From positions 1 through 43,715 of the forward strand of contig JAGQVN010000104.1 in assembly GCA_020437905.1 (NCBI GenBank): a stretch of DNA of 43,715 nucleotides. The letters are read 5' to 3'. Below are positions 23,896-31,382 of this stretch, piece after piece. A program made the position numbers and the translations under genes. Within the stretch, counting starts at the first letter, position 1; each line of letters begins with the position of its first letter. Under the pieces are notes generated by a model, which was given only the letters and a program-made list of their open reading frames with translations, was not told where the DNA came from and searched no databases. The stretch is from Flavobacteriales bacterium (GTDB lineage Bacteria > Bacteroidota > Bacteroidia > Flavobacteriales_F > PHOS-HE28).

Positions 23896-24866
23896 CGTTC
23901 TCTTTCCACGGTAAGTTGAACGAGACCTTCGAGCGAGTTGCGCGCTTCAGAAACGGGGAACGTATGCAGTATGCGCAACGCTTCATCCCGGTGCTCCAGC
24001 ATGCGCATACGGGCATGGTCTATCCCACCGGTCGCCATCACCATCTCGATCACACGAGCGATCTCCCTGCCATCCTGGGACCGCGCTTTCACCGCGCGCA
24101 CCATCCAACGACGGTCACTTCGGCCCACCTGCTGCAGCGAGTGGATCAGTGGGAGGGTCAGTTTTCGTTCACGAATGTCCAGCCCGGTCGGTTTTCCAGC
24201 ACCAGTGCCCGAACCATAATCGAACAGGTCATCCTTGATCTGGAAGGCGATCCCGGTGTGCTCCCCGAAGCGATGCATGCGCTCGATCTCCTCCGCGCTG
24301 GCCCCACCCGAAGCGGCTCCACTGGCGCAACAAGCGGCTATCAAGCTGGCGGTCTTTTGACGAATGATGTCGAAGTATACCGCCTCATCGAAATTGAGCC
24401 CGCGAGCCTTCTCCAGCTGGAGCAATTCACCTTCGCTCATCTCCCGGACCGCCCGACTGACGATGCGCAACAGCTCGAACTGTCCGTTGTCCACCGCCAA
24501 CAGCAATCCCCGGCTCAACAGGTAGTCACCGACCAGCACGGCGATCTTGTTCTTCCACAGCGCATTGATGCTGAAGAACCCTCGACGCACCGGACTTCCG
24601 TCCACTACATCGTCATGCACCAGAGTGGCCGTGTGCAACAGTTCGATCAGCGAGGCCGCCACAAAACCACCTTCGTTCACGGGGCCGAACATCCGGGCAC
24701 TGAGCAGGGTGAACATGGGCCGCATTTGCTTGCCCTTGCGCTTGACGATGTAATGCATGATACGGTCCAGGAGCGCGGCCTTGCTCTTCATGGAATCCCG
24801 GAAATGCTGTTCGAACACACGCATTTCCCCGGATACCGGGGCCTGGATCTGTTCCAGTGTCATCAT
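23892..24866 (-). CDS. Long-chain polyprenyl diphosphate synthase
   Basis: 324 residues from the ATG at 24866, usual length. It has both aspartate-rich metal sites, HDDVVD (Asp85, Asp86, Asp89) and KDDLFD (Asp212, Asp213, Asp216), plus GKQMRP near the start. It adds isopentenyl units to an allylic diphosphate, giving the side chain of menaquinone or a similar quinone. An in-frame start 48 codons upstream adds residues unlike the family and would overlap the divergent barrel gene, so I rejected it. A CATCTTTG box lies 6 nt before the chosen ATG. Confidence 0.93.
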   Translation of the reverse strand: MMTLEQIQAPVSGEMRVFEQHFRDSMKSKAALLDRIMHYIVKRKGKQMRPMFTLLSARMFGPVNEGGFVAASLIELLHTATLVHDDVVDGSPVRRGFFSINALWKNKIAVLVGDYLLSRGLLLAVDNGQFELLRIVSRAVREMSEGELLQLEKARGLNFDEAVYFDIIRQKTASLIAACCASGAASGGASAEEIERMHRFGEHTGIAFQIKDDLFDYGSGTGAGKPTGLDIRERKLTLPLIHSLQQVGRSDRRWMVRAVKARSQDGREIARVIEMVMATGGIDHARMRMLEHRDEALRILHTFPVSEARNSLEGLVQLTVERER

Positions 24867-24872
24867 GCCCGG

Positions 24873-24880
24873 CAAAGATG
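24873..24880 (-). promoter_or_regulatory. -7-like box (CATCTTTG) for the polyprenyl synthase
   Basis: One mismatch to TAnnTTTG on the minus strand, 6 nt before the ATG at 24866. Confidence 0.35.
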
Positions 24881-24957
24881 GCGACCAGTGATGGATCCGG
24901 GTCACGCTTTTCAGGCAATGGTATCGGCGCATCGATCCCTGCTTACATTCGTGTGCG

Positions 24958-25707
24958 ATGCGTACCATGATCCCCTGGCGAACGGTCCTGCTTGCCCTTG
25001 TACTGGCCACTTCCGGTATCAGTGCGCTGCACGCTCAGGAGATGAAGAAGAAGGCCAAGCCCAAGGTCATCCTGCAGCGCGACCGGCTTGCCCAACAGTT
25101 CGACACCGTGGATGTGGTGAAGAACGTGATCAAGCTGAACCCACTGCTCTTCTTCCGCGGGGAGATCCCGTTGTATTACGAACGAGCCCTCACACACCGG
25201 CTCAGCGCGGAAGTGGCCATCGGGTTCACCTGGCGGAACTACCTCAACGTCTCGTTCGCCGGGGACGATGCGGATGATTACGGACGGGGCACCGAGCTTC
25301 TGGCAAGGCCTTCGTACCACTTTGGGTTCCGGTATTATCTGGTGGATGATATCGAGCCTCAGGGGACCTATCTCCATCTGGAGTTCGCTCACCTGAACTA
25401 CAGCAAGGATATCCGTACCAAACAGGACAGTACAGGGGCGCTTACCGATGACCGTCTGCGGGACCAGCGGATCTATAATGACCTCCGATTGCTCTTCGGC
25501 TACCAGCGCTTGAGCGCGACCAGTAACTGGCTGTTCGATGTCTATGCCGGGGTCGGTCTGCGAGATCGCAACATGCAGATCGTCAAGGAGTATACGCGGC
25601 GTGATATGGATAACGACAATGCGATCTATTTTGACTACGAGGTGGTCCCGCAGGACGACATCACCGTAGCGTTCTTCCTGGGCCTGAAGGTCGGCCTGGC
25701 ATTCTGA
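24958..25707 (+). CDS. Outer-membrane beta-barrel-like protein, DUF3575-like
   Basis: 249 residues. Signal peptide (about 8-26, ending ALHAQ), then a lysine-rich linker and a barrel-like region. NVIKLNPLLFFRGEIPLYYERAL near residue 59 resembles the entry strands of DUF3575-type outer-membrane proteins. Further amphipathic strands follow (YHFGFRYYLVDD, YLHLEFAHLNYS, WLFDVYAGVGLRDRN), and the protein ends in FFLGLKVGLAF with terminal phenylalanine. Function unknown. It is divergent from the polyprenyl synthase and convergent with rlmN. Confidence 0.7.
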   Translation: MRTMIPWRTVLLALVLATSGISALHAQEMKKKAKPKVILQRDRLAQQFDTVDVVKNVIKLNPLLFFRGEIPLYYERALTHRLSAEVAIGFTWRNYLNVSFAGDDADDYGRGTELLARPSYHFGFRYYLVDDIEPQGTYLHLEFAHLNYSKDIRTKQDSTGALTDDRLRDQRIYNDLRLLFGYQRLSATSNWLFDVYAGVGLRDRNMQIVKEYTRRDMDNDNAIYFDYEVVPQDDITVAFFLGLKVGLAF

Positions 25708-25745
25708 ACCGGATCCCCAACACACGTTCCGCTCCGTACCCCTGC

Positions 25746-26789
25746 TCAGGGAGCAGCCGCGTTCTTGTTCGCCAGCTGACCACAGGCTGCGTCGATGTCC
25801 CGGCCACGGCTGCGCCGGATCCGTGCCGTGATCCCCTTGCTCTCCAAGGCATGTTGGAATGCCTCGGCCATCTGTGGGGAGGTCCGTTGAAAAGCACCAT
25901 CTCCGATCGGGTTGTACTCGATCAGGTTCACCTTCGCATGCACGTCGCTCGCAAAACGCACAAGCTCTTGGGCATCGTCCAATGAATCATTGAAGCCCCT
26001 GAGCAGGATGTACTCGAACGTGACGTCCTTCCTGGTGACATGCGTGTAGTATCGCAGGGCATCCTTGAGCTCGGCCAGCGAATTCTGTTCGTTGATCGGC
26101 ATGATGCGGTCGCGCTTGGCGTCGTTCGCCGCATGCAGGCTGAGCGCCAGGTTGAACCGCGCTCCATCGTCGGCTATCCTGCGGATCATCTTGGCGATCC
26201 CCGCTGTGCTCACAGTTATCCTTCGCGGGCTCATGCCCAGGCCATCCTCCCTGCTGATGCGTTCGGTGCTGCGCAACACCCCGGAGTAGTTGAGCAGGGG
26301 TTCGCCCATGCCCATGTACACGATGTTGGTGAGGCCCTGCTGATGGTGCTTCCGCGCCAACCGGTCAATGAGCACCACCTGGTCCACGATCTCGGCGGTG
26401 TCCAGGTTCCGGACGCGCTTCAGCTTACCCGTGGCGCAAAAGCTGCAGGTCAGGCTGCACCCGATCTGACTGCTGATGCAGGCCGTCAGGCGGGTGGGGG
26501 TGGGGATCAGCACCCCCTCTACTACATGATCATCCCAGGTCCTGAATGCGCATTTCACCGTGCCATCCGCGCTGCGCTGCTCCTCGGCCAATACCAATGG
26601 ACGCAGCATGGTGTTGGAAGCCAGCCTCTCCCGAAAGACCTTGGGCAGGTCGCTCATCTCCTCCCAACTGAGCGCGCCCTTCCGCCAAAGCCAATCCCAC
26701 AATTGGCGGGCTCGGTACGGCTTCTCGCCCATCCCCTCCACAAGCTCGATGAGGGCGTCCTTTTCCAGTTGCCGGATATCCAACGCCAT
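25746..26789 (-). CDS. rlmN: 23S rRNA (adenine2503-C2)-/tRNA A37 methyltransferase, radical SAM
   Basis: 347 residues, the usual size. The radical-SAM cluster motif is GCSLTCSFCATG with Cys111, Cys115 and Cys118. The N-terminal domain begins MALDIRQLEKDALIE. The catalytic C-terminal cysteine that carries the methyl group lies in DAACGQLAN (Cys336). It methylates A2503 of 23S rRNA and some tRNAs in the cytoplasm. It ends the housekeeping run that begins at ftsX but has its own exact TATTTTTG box 4 nt before the ATG, so it can be transcribed separately. Confidence 0.97.
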   Translation of the reverse strand: MALDIRQLEKDALIELVEGMGEKPYRARQLWDWLWRKGALSWEEMSDLPKVFRERLASNTMLRPLVLAEEQRSADGTVKCAFRTWDDHVVEGVLIPTPTRLTACISSQIGCSLTCSFCATGKLKRVRNLDTAEIVDQVVLIDRLARKHHQQGLTNIVYMGMGEPLLNYSGVLRSTERISREDGLGMSPRRITVSTAGIAKMIRRIADDGARFNLALSLHAANDAKRDRIMPINEQNSLAELKDALRYYTHVTRKDVTFEYILLRGFNDSLDDAQELVRFASDVHAKVNLIEYNPIGDGAFQRTSPQMAEAFQHALESKGITARIRRSRGRDIDAACGQLANKNAAAP

Positions 26790-26793
26790 GGAC

Positions 26794-26801
26794 CAAAAAT
26801 A
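26794..26801 (-). promoter_or_regulatory. -7 promoter box (TATTTTTG) just before rlmN
   Basis: Exact TAnnTTTG match on the minus strand, ending 4 nt before the ATG, implying a leaderless or nearly leaderless mRNA. Confidence 0.5.
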
Positions 26802-26810
26802 GCCGGGACC

Positions 26811-27482
26811 TCAGTCGGTCCGTCCCATCAACCCTTCCAGCAGTCGCAGGTCCATGGGTCGCGTGACCTTGATGTTGGTGATCTCACCTTCCACCAAATG
26901 GACCTGTCTTCCGGTCCCCTCGACCAGCGAAGCTTCGTCCGTGAACCGGGGGTCGAACCTTTGCTCGAAGGCTTCGCGCAGAACATCCGCCTGAAAGCAT
27001 TGAGGGGTCTGGACGACCCTCAACGCGGAGCGATCTATCGCACGACTGTTGCCGTTCTCCACCAAGCGGAACGAGGAGGTCACAGGCACCACCGGGATCG
27101 CGGACCCATGCGCCGCAGCCTCGGCGAAGCAACGTTCGATCAAGTCCTTGGAGACCAATGGGCGTACCCCATCATGTACGGCGATGATCGGTTTTCCAGA
27201 CAGGGAAAAGACCCCCGCCCGCACGGAATGATAGCGCTCCGATCCGCCGGCCACCACCTCATGTTCCACGGTGATCCCATGACCGATGCACATCGTACGC
27301 CAGATGTCCAGATGCTGCTCAGGCAGGACCAAGACGATCCGCATATCGCGATCGGCGGCATGAAAGGCCATCAAAGCATGCCAGAGGATCGGTTTGCCTT
27401 GAAGGAGCATGAACTGCTTCGGCACGGCACCACCGAACCGGGTGCCGGTACCGCCGGCCACGATGATCGCGGCCCGCTCCAT
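26811..27482 (-). CDS. ispD: 2-C-methyl-D-erythritol 4-phosphate cytidylyltransferase
   Basis: 223 residues, normal length. The N-terminal nucleotide-binding signature is IIVAGGTGTRFGGAVPKQF, followed by VHDGVRPLVS (about 108-117), VPVTSSFR and VQTPQCFQAD. The enzyme makes CDP-methylerythritol from MEP and CTP, the third step of the non-mevalonate isoprenoid pathway, which supplies precursors for UppP's lipid carrier and for the polyprenyl synthase also in this window. It starts 2 nt after the queA stop and so is read with it. Confidence 0.96.
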   Translation of the reverse strand: MERAAIIVAGGTGTRFGGAVPKQFMLLQGKPILWHALMAFHAADRDMRIVLVLPEQHLDIWRTMCIGHGITVEHEVVAGGSERYHSVRAGVFSLSGKPIIAVHDGVRPLVSKDLIERCFAEAAAHGSAIPVVPVTSSFRLVENGNSRAIDRSALRVVQTPQCFQADVLREAFEQRFDPRFTDEASLVEGTGRQVHLVEGEITNIKVTRPMDLRLLEGLMGRTD

Positions 27483-27484
27483 GA

Positions 27485-28534
27485 TCAGATGATCAACATC
27501 GCATCGCCGTAGGAGAAGAAGCGATACTTCTCCTTCATGGCCACCTTGTACGCGTTCCAGACATGCTCATAACCACCAAAGGCCGCCACTTGCATCAATA
27601 ATGTGCTCTCCGGCATGTGGAAGTTGGTGATCATGGAATCCGCGATGCTGAAATCGTAGGGAGGGAAGATGAACTTGTTGGTCCATCCGTTCAGCGGCTT
27701 GATGTGGTTCTCGGTGCTGACACTGCTCTCGATGGCGCGCATCGTCGTGGTGCCCACGCAGCAGACCTTGTTCTTCCGGTCCTTGGCATCGTTCACCAGC
27801 TTGCAGGTCTCGCTGTTGATGATGACCTGTTCACTGTCCATCTTGTGCTTGGTCAGGTCCTCGACCTCCACCGGTCGGAAGGTCCCCAAGCCCACGTGCA
27901 GGGTCACAGGAGCGAATCCGATCCCCTTCAGTTCCATGCGCTTCATCAGCTCACGGCTGAAGTGCAGCCCTGCGGTCGGTGCGGCCACCGCTCCTTCATG
28001 CCGCGCATAGATCGTCTGGTATCGCTCCGCATCGGAGGGTTCCGTTTCCCGCTTGATGTACTTCGGCAGCGGGGTCTCCCCCAGGTCGGTGATCGCCTGC
28101 TTGAACTCCTCGTACGAGCCGTCGAACAGGAATCGCAACGTACGTCCCCGACTGGTCGTGTTGTCGATCACTTCGGCCACCAGCTCGTCGTCCTTCCCGA
28201 AGTACAGCTTATTGCCGATACGGATCTTCCGGGCCGGGTCGACCAACACATCCCAGAGGAGGCTGTCCCGGTTCAGTTCACGGAGCATGAACACCTCGAT
28301 CTTGGCACCCGTCTTCTCCTTGTTACCCCAAAGGCGGGCAGGGAAGACCTTGGTGTCGTTCATGATGAAGATGTCCCCATCATCGAAGTAATCCAGGATG
28401 TCCTTGAACTTGCGGTGTTCGATCTTGCCGTCCTTCTTATGCAGCACCATCAGGCGACTGCCATCGCGGTCCTTGGCCGGGTAAAGGGCGATAAGTTCCT
28501 TGGGTAGATCGAACTTGAAAGAGGTCAACTTCAT
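27485..28534 (-). CDS. queA: S-adenosylmethionine:tRNA ribosyltransferase-isomerase
   Basis: 349 residues, normal length. Diagnostic stretches are the N-terminal [17 protein letters not shown] and [13 protein letters not shown], then [25 protein letters not shown], and the C-terminal [17 protein letters not shown]. It transfers and isomerises ribose from SAM onto preQ1 at tRNA position 34, making epoxyqueuosine. It is preceded by a hairpin that probably terminates truB and by a TATATTCG box, so queA-ispD may form their own unit. Confidence 0.97.
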   Translation of the reverse strand: MKLTSFKFDLPKELIALYPAKDRDGSRLMVLHKKDGKIEHRKFKDILDYFDDGDIFIMNDTKVFPARLWGNKEKTGAKIEVFMLRELNRDSLLWDVLVDPARKIRIGNKLYFGKDDELVAEVIDNTTSRGRTLRFLFDGSYEEFKQAITDLGETPLPKYIKRETEPSDAERYQTIYARHEGAVAAPTAGLHFSRELMKRMELKGIGFAPVTLHVGLGTFRPVEVEDLTKHKMDSEQVIINSETCKLVNDAKDRKNKVCCVGTTTMRAIESSVSTENHIKPLNGWTNKFIFPPYDFSIADSMITNFHMPESTLLMQVAAFGGYEHVWNAYKVAMKEKYRFFSYGDAMLII

Positions 28535-28570
28535 GACGTGATCGGCTTACGGGCCCATCGAATGGGGCGG

Positions 28571-28578
28571 CGAATATA
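28571..28578 (-). promoter_or_regulatory. -7-like box (TATATTCG) for queA-ispD
   Basis: TTCG variant of TAnnTTTG, 36 nt before the queA ATG on the minus strand, placed directly after the truB hairpin. Confidence 0.35.
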
Positions 28579-28580
28579 GT

Positions 28581-28599
28581 ACGATCGGGCCCCGATCGT
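28581..28599 (-). terminator. Hairpin between truB and queA
   Basis: ACGATCGG and CCGATCGT form a perfect 8-bp stem with a 3-nt loop, 25 nt after the truB stop. On the minus strand it is followed by ACTATATTC rather than a pure T-run. Confidence 0.45.
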
Positions 28600-28624
28600 C
28601 CATGCCCATTGCCGGTTGCCGTTC

Positions 28625-29320
28625 TCAGCGGACGCAGATGAAGGCCGACCAGTCCTCGGGGCTCTTCGCATCGGTCACATCCAGCGCACCCACCCGGGTC
28701 CTGCGGAGGCCGCTCAAGTAGGCCCCGCAGCCCAGAGCCTGCCCGATGTCATGCACGAGGCTGCGGATGTAGGTGCCTTTGCTTACCGTGGTGCGGAACC
28801 GGACGCGTGGACCGTCCTGTCCGAACATCTCCAGGGCATGGATGGTCACCGGGACCGCGTCCATTTCCACTTCGTCCCCGGCACGGGCCTTGAAGTAGGC
28901 CCTTTCCCCTTGGTGGCGCTTGGCCGAAAAGGAGGGAGGGCGCTGCATGATGGGCCCTCGGAACCCCGGGAGGGAATCTTCGATGGTGGTCAGGTCGATG
29001 TGTGCGTACGGTTTGAGGTCCTGAGGATCGGTCTCCAGGTCATAGGAAGGAGTGACGGCACCCAGGGTCATCTCACCCTCGTAGGTCTTGTCGGAACCGG
29101 TAAGCTCTTGAAGCTTCCGGGTGTAGGGTCCGTAGCCGAGCACCAGCAGGCCGGTGGCCAAGGGGTCCAAGGTGCCGCCGTGCCCCACCTTTACCCTGTG
29201 GCCGAAGCGGGCTTTCAGCGCACCCCTCAATTTCCCCACCACATCGAAGGAGGTCCAGCCCCGGGGCTTGTCCACCAGAAGAAAGCCCCCCTCCTCAGGT
29301 CCAGGCAGCTGTTGGGTCAT
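28625..29320 (-). CDS. truB: tRNA pseudouridine(55) synthase
   Basis: 231 residues from the ATG at 29320, which overlaps the uppP stop by 4 bases (ATGA). That coupling and the family start ([18 protein letters not shown]) decide the start over one 26 codons upstream inside uppP. The catalytic motif [12 protein letters not shown] holds Asp52. [10 protein letters not shown] and [14 protein letters not shown] also match the family. It makes pseudouridine 55 in the T-loop of tRNAs. It is shorter than E. coli TruB because the C-terminal extension is absent, as in many Bacteroidota. Confidence 0.96.
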   Translation of the reverse strand: MTQQLPGPEEGGFLLVDKPRGWTSFDVVGKLRGALKARFGHRVKVGHGGTLDPLATGLLVLGYGPYTRKLQELTGSDKTYEGEMTLGAVTPSYDLETDPQDLKPYAHIDLTTIEDSLPGFRGPIMQRPPSFSAKRHQGERAYFKARAGDEVEMDAVPVTIHALEMFGQDGPRVRFRTTVSKGTYIRSLVHDIGQALGCGAYLSGLRRTRVGALDVTDAKSPEDWSAFICVR

Positions 29321-30105
29321 ACGACGCTCAGGTCCGTGCCCATTGCAAGGAGGATGAGCAATACCGTGCCCAATACGATCCGGTACCAGCCGAACCATCG
29401 GAAGCCATGCCGCGTGAGGAATGCGATGAAGAAGCGGATGGCGGCCATGGCCACCACAAAGGCCACCACATTGCCCAGCAGCAGTATGCCAAGGTTGTCC
29501 TCATTGAACAGACCGGGCGTCTCCTGCACCCCTTTCAGCAGCTTATAGGCCGAAGCCGCGAACATGGTCGGCACGGCCAGGAAGAAGCTGAATTCCGCCG
29601 CCTGTTTCCGGGTCATGCCCTGCAACATCCCACCGATGATCGTCGCAGCGGATCGGCTCACTCCGGGTACCATGGCGATACTCTGATACAGACCCACCAT
29701 GAAGGACCTCCGATAGTTGATCTCAACCTCCTCCTTGGGGTCCAGCCACCGGTCGATGAACACCAGCAGAATACCGCCAAGAAGCAAGGTGATGGCCACC
29801 ACATGGACATTGTCCAACAAGGCATCGATGTGATCGTTCAGGAGGAAACCGAGGATGGCTGTCGGTACAAAGGCCGCCAGGAGCTTGTAATAGAAATCGA
29901 GCGACTTGATGAAACGCTTCCAATACAGCACCACGACCGAAAGGATCGCTCCGAACTGGATGTTCACCAGGTAGGCCTTGGTGAACGCATCGGCCTTCAT
30001 CCCGAGCAACTTCTCGGTGATGATCATATGTCCGGTGGAAGAGATCGGCAGGAACTCCGTGATCCCTTCGACAATGGCGATAAGCACAGCTTCGAACAGC
30101 GTCAT
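29317..30105 (-). CDS. uppP: Undecaprenyl-diphosphatase (BacA/UppP type)
   Basis: 262 residues with about eight transmembrane helices. Signature motifs are [17 protein letters not shown] (about 14-30) and [14 protein letters not shown] (about 148-161), which line the active site. It dephosphorylates undecaprenyl diphosphate to recycle the lipid carrier for cell-wall and surface glycans, and family members give bacitracin tolerance. It overlaps truB by 4 bases and follows DUF3098 after a 70-nt spacer that holds a long inverted repeat. Confidence 0.96.
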   Translation of the reverse strand: MTLFEAVLIAIVEGITEFLPISSTGHMIITEKLLGMKADAFTKAYLVNIQFGAILSVVVLYWKRFIKSLDFYYKLLAAFVPTAILGFLLNDHIDALLDNVHVVAITLLLGGILLVFIDRWLDPKEEVEINYRRSFMVGLYQSIAMVPGVSRSAATIIGGMLQGMTRKQAAEFSFFLAVPTMFAASAYKLLKGVQETPGLFNEDNLGILLLGNVVAFVVAMAAIRFFIAFLTRHGFRWFGWYRIVLGTVLLILLAMGTDLSVV

Positions 30106-30175
30106 GGCAGGCTTGACAGGTGGTACCCACGCTTACGGGAGGGCACGATGTGGAAAGGTCCCATGAGGCCGCCTG

Positions 30176-30418
30176 TCACTCGGCCGAACGCTTCATGATC
30201 GCATGGATGATGAAGATGTACCCGGCCAGGATCACGATCGGTGCCACGGTGATCCGCCGGGCACTGAAGATCTCCTCTTCGTTGAACACGTTCGGGTCAC
30301 CGCTGCCTCCACCGCTCATCAGCACGTAGCCCACCACCAGCACGGCCAGGCCGATCAGGAGGTATAGGTAGTTCGTTCGTGTGAACGGCATTTCGTTGTC
30401 ATTGCTTCCCTTTACCAT
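30176..30418 (-). CDS. DUF3098 family small membrane protein
   Basis: 80 residues with two hydrophobic helices (about 17-34 and 55-73). The start region MPFTRTNYLYLLIGLAVLVVG and the link FNEEEIFSARRITVAP are typical of DUF3098, a Bacteroidota family nearly always found between ftsX and uppP. The stop codon of ftsX lies 1 nt before this gene's ATG. Function unknown; position suggests a link with FtsEX or envelope biogenesis. Confidence 0.9.
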   Translation of the reverse strand: MVKGSNDNEMPFTRTNYLYLLIGLAVLVVGYVLMSGGGSGDPNVFNEEEIFSARRITVAPIVILAGYIFIIHAIMKRSAE

Positions 30419-30419
30419 G

Positions 30420-31295
30420 TCAGCTCCAGAACAGGTCCTCTGAGTTCATGCGAATGTAGCGCCGCACCGCGAACCACGTGCTTGCCAGCGAAATGAACAA
30501 GCCAAGCAGGAACACGCTGCCCAACAAAATGGCAAGGACCCGCGCATCGGTGAAGGCCAGCAGGTCAGGTACATATTGGTCGATCAGCTGCATGGTGCCG
30601 ACCAGCAAGGCCATGGCCAGCAATGCGCTCAACACGCCCTGCCACAAGCTCTGGCCCAGGAAGGGCTTCTTGATGAACCACTGCGTGGCCCCGACCAGGT
30701 GCATGGTGCGGATCAGAAAGCGCTTGGAATAGATGGCCAGCCGGATGGTGTTGTTGATGAGCGCAATGGCGATGATGAGCAGCAGGGCGCTGAAGCCAAG
30801 CACCGCCATGCCCAGCTTGTTCATATTGGATTCGATGTTCTCCACCACAGCTGCGTTGTAGGCCACCTCATGGCTCCGGGGGTCGCTTTCCAGATGCTCC
30901 ACGATCCAGCGCAGGCTGTCCGGGAGTGCATGGCTGGCGTTCAGTCGCAGTTCCACGGACGCAAGCAGGGGGTTGCTTCCAAGCACGCCCAGAAAATCCT
31001 CGCCCAGGTCCTGCTTCAACAGCTCGGCTGCCTCCTCGGAGGTGACGTAGCGGCTCTCGCGCACGAAGGGTTCCATGTCCAGCTCCTTCCGGAACTGCAT
31101 CATGTCGACTTCTTTAACATCGCGCTTTAGATATACCTCCACCCGCACGTTCTCCTTGAAGTAGCGTTCCAAGGCCCGCGCATTCAAGACCAGAAAGCCC
31201 AGTACACCCAACATGAACAGGACCAGCGCAATGCCCACCACCGTGCTGATCGTGGAAGTGCGCGCACGCGATCGGTAGTGCCGGTCCATGCCCAT
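30420..31295 (-). CDS. ftsX: Cell division permease-like protein
   Basis: 291 residues. TM1 is at about 18-37, followed by a periplasmic domain of about 130 residues (VEVYLKRDVKEVDMM..., YVTSEEAAELLKQDLGEDFL) and three C-terminal helices. FLIRTMHLVGATQWFIKKPFLG is the classic FtsX permease-domain segment. With the ATPase FtsE (not in this window) it controls peptidoglycan hydrolases at division. It heads the minus-strand run ftsX-DUF3098-uppP-truB, and a TACCTTCG box lies 6 nt before the ATG. Confidence 0.94.
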   Translation of the reverse strand: MGMDRHYRSRARTSTISTVVGIALVLFMLGVLGFLVLNARALERYFKENVRVEVYLKRDVKEVDMMQFRKELDMEPFVRESRYVTSEEAAELLKQDLGEDFLGVLGSNPLLASVELRLNASHALPDSLRWIVEHLESDPRSHEVAYNAAVVENIESNMNKLGMAVLGFSALLLIIAIALINNTIRLAIYSKRFLIRTMHLVGATQWFIKKPFLGQSLWQGVLSALLAMALLVGTMQLIDQYVPDLLAFTDARVLAILLGSVFLLGLFISLASTWFAVRRYIRMNSEDLFWS

Positions 31296-31301
31296 CGGGG
31301 A

Positions 31302-31309
31302 CGAAGGTA
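31302..31309 (-). promoter_or_regulatory. -7-like box (TACCTTCG) for the ftsX operon
   Basis: TTCG variant of TAnnTTTG on the minus strand, 6 nt before the ftsX ATG and divergent from the leuS box 50 nt away. Confidence 0.4.
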
Positions 31310-31359
31310 GAACCTTGATCCGAGCGGATCGAGCGCGGGCCCGGCACGCTGGAGCGGCC

Positions 31360-31367
31360 TACATTTG
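31360..31367 (+). promoter_or_regulatory. -7 promoter box (TACATTTG) for leuS
   Basis: Exact TAnnTTTG match, 15 nt before the leuS ATG at 31383. It rules out an in-frame TTG start at 31365, which overlaps the box. Confidence 0.55.
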
Positions 31368-31382
31368 CGGGTCATTCGCACC

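Noticed and set aside
23880-25277. 465-codon plus-strand frame over the polyprenyl synthase
   Set aside because: It overlaps a recognised enzyme and a barrel gene and has no start signal or domain.
26040-27512. 490-codon plus-strand frame across rlmN and ispD
   Set aside because: It crosses two well-recognised genes on the minus strand and shows only low-complexity, motif-free sequence.
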